Assembly: GCA_040381195.1 (NCBI GenBank)
Contig: JBEIHR010000082.1
Coordinates: forward strand, 1 to 8,148
Length of the DNA: 8,148 nucleotides
Direction of reading: 5' to 3'
Source: VGCC01 sp040381195
GTDB lineage: Bacteria > Actinomycetota > Actinomycetes > S36-B12
The stretch's first letter is position 1. Each line of letters starts with the position of its first letter. Shown here piece after piece: positions 7,999 through 8,148 of this stretch. Below the pieces are notes generated by a model. It was not told the origin of the DNA. It made no database searches and was given only the letters and a program-made list of their open reading frames with translations. Both the position numbers and the translations under genes were made by a program.

Positions 7999-8148
7999 GG
8001 GGAGGGAAGCACCACCACGGTGTCGCCCTTTTTCGCCCAGTTGTAGAGGAATTCCGCATCTTCGGCGGCCATGCGCACGCAGCCTCCCGTGGCAACGGGA
8101 AGTCCGAGTTGATCTGTGTCGTGCATCATGCGGCCGTCGTAATAGATC
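7995..8148 (-). CDS. L,D-transpeptidase (YkuD domain), C-terminal 50 residues
   Basis: Too short and truncated by the window edge to stand out as a reading frame, but the minus strand from 8148 down to a TAG at 7995-7997 translates without interruption. The fragment begins 'IYYDGRMMHDTDQLG', continues with 'LPVATGGCVRMAAEDAEFLY' and ends 'NWAKKGDTVVVLPSP'. 'GCVRM' is the catalytic cysteine/arginine motif of YkuD enzymes, the upstream H (residue 9 of the fragment) matches the family's conserved histidine, and 'GDTVVVL' is the usual closing strand. These enzymes make 3-3 cross-links in peptidoglycan or attach proteins to it, outside the membrane. The residue before GC is G where the consensus ([S/T]HGC) has H; I believe [S/T]GGC variants occur in Actinomycetota. 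The N-terminal part lies beyond the window. The gene is convergent with the CpaE-like gene and overlaps it by four bases. Confidence 0.85.
   Translation of the reverse strand, partial: IYYDGRMMHDTDQLGLPVATGGCVRMAAEDAEFLYNWAKKGDTVVVLPSP

Noticed and set aside
7998..8034. Possible terminator after the CpaE-like gene (T-run at 8029-8033)
   Set aside because: The only hairpin before the T-run has 4-bp arms with a 2-base loop, which is not stable. The T-run is the Lys-Lys codons of the transpeptidase on the other strand.

Overview
The window is GC-rich and densely coding. It carries a set of genes that together mark a high-GC Gram-positive bacterium (Actinomycetota): the end of lpqB, a comF-type phosphoribosyltransferase, secA, an Rv3235-family protein, a small excisionase-type helix-turn-helix protein, an SAF-domain membrane protein, a CpaE-like ParA ATPase and the end of an L,D-transpeptidase. 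I cannot name the genus from the sequence. The set is the conserved actinobacterial neighbourhood downstream of mtrA-mtrB-lpqB, so most of it is core chromosome rather than an island.

Layout. 1-1062 (+) is the C-terminal part of lipoprotein LpqB. 1050-1730 (-) is ComF, convergent with lpqB and overlapping it by 13 bases. 1731-1857 is a divergent control region with the likely secA promoter. 1858-4623 (+) is a full-length SecA. 4620-5156 (-) is an Rv3235-family protein. 5157-5361 is a divergent control region with three inverted repeats, one of them a perfect 10-bp-arm repeat. 5362-5853 (+) is a hypothetical protein that looks like two Sm-like beta-barrel repeats. 5850-6074 (-) is the 74-residue HTH protein. 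6075-6182 is another divergent region. 6183-6842 (+) and 6829-7998 (+) are a translationally coupled SAF/CpaB-like plus CpaE-like pair. 7995-8148 (-) is the end of an L,D-transpeptidase.

The gene order is familiar but the architecture is odd. Strands run +,-,+,-,+,-,+,+,-, so almost every gene faces its neighbour. All four convergent pairs overlap at their 3' ends, three of them by exactly four bases through one shared CTAG that gives a TAG stop on each strand. The hpf gene usually found between comF and secA is absent, and comF is inverted relative to the common order.

Functionally the window is about the cell envelope: LpqB works with the MtrAB system, SecA drives protein export, the SAF/CpaE pair is related to Flp/Tad pilus assembly (no pilus genes are in the window), and the L,D-transpeptidase cross-links peptidoglycan. 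I see no CRISPR array, RNA gene, transposon, phage gene or defence system, and nothing that amounts to a clearly new system. The points most worth a second look are the CTAG overlaps, the palindrome at 5207-5230, DnaA-box-like words in all three divergent regions, the uncharacterised Sm-like protein and the non-canonical motifs in the ParA-like and L,D-transpeptidase proteins.
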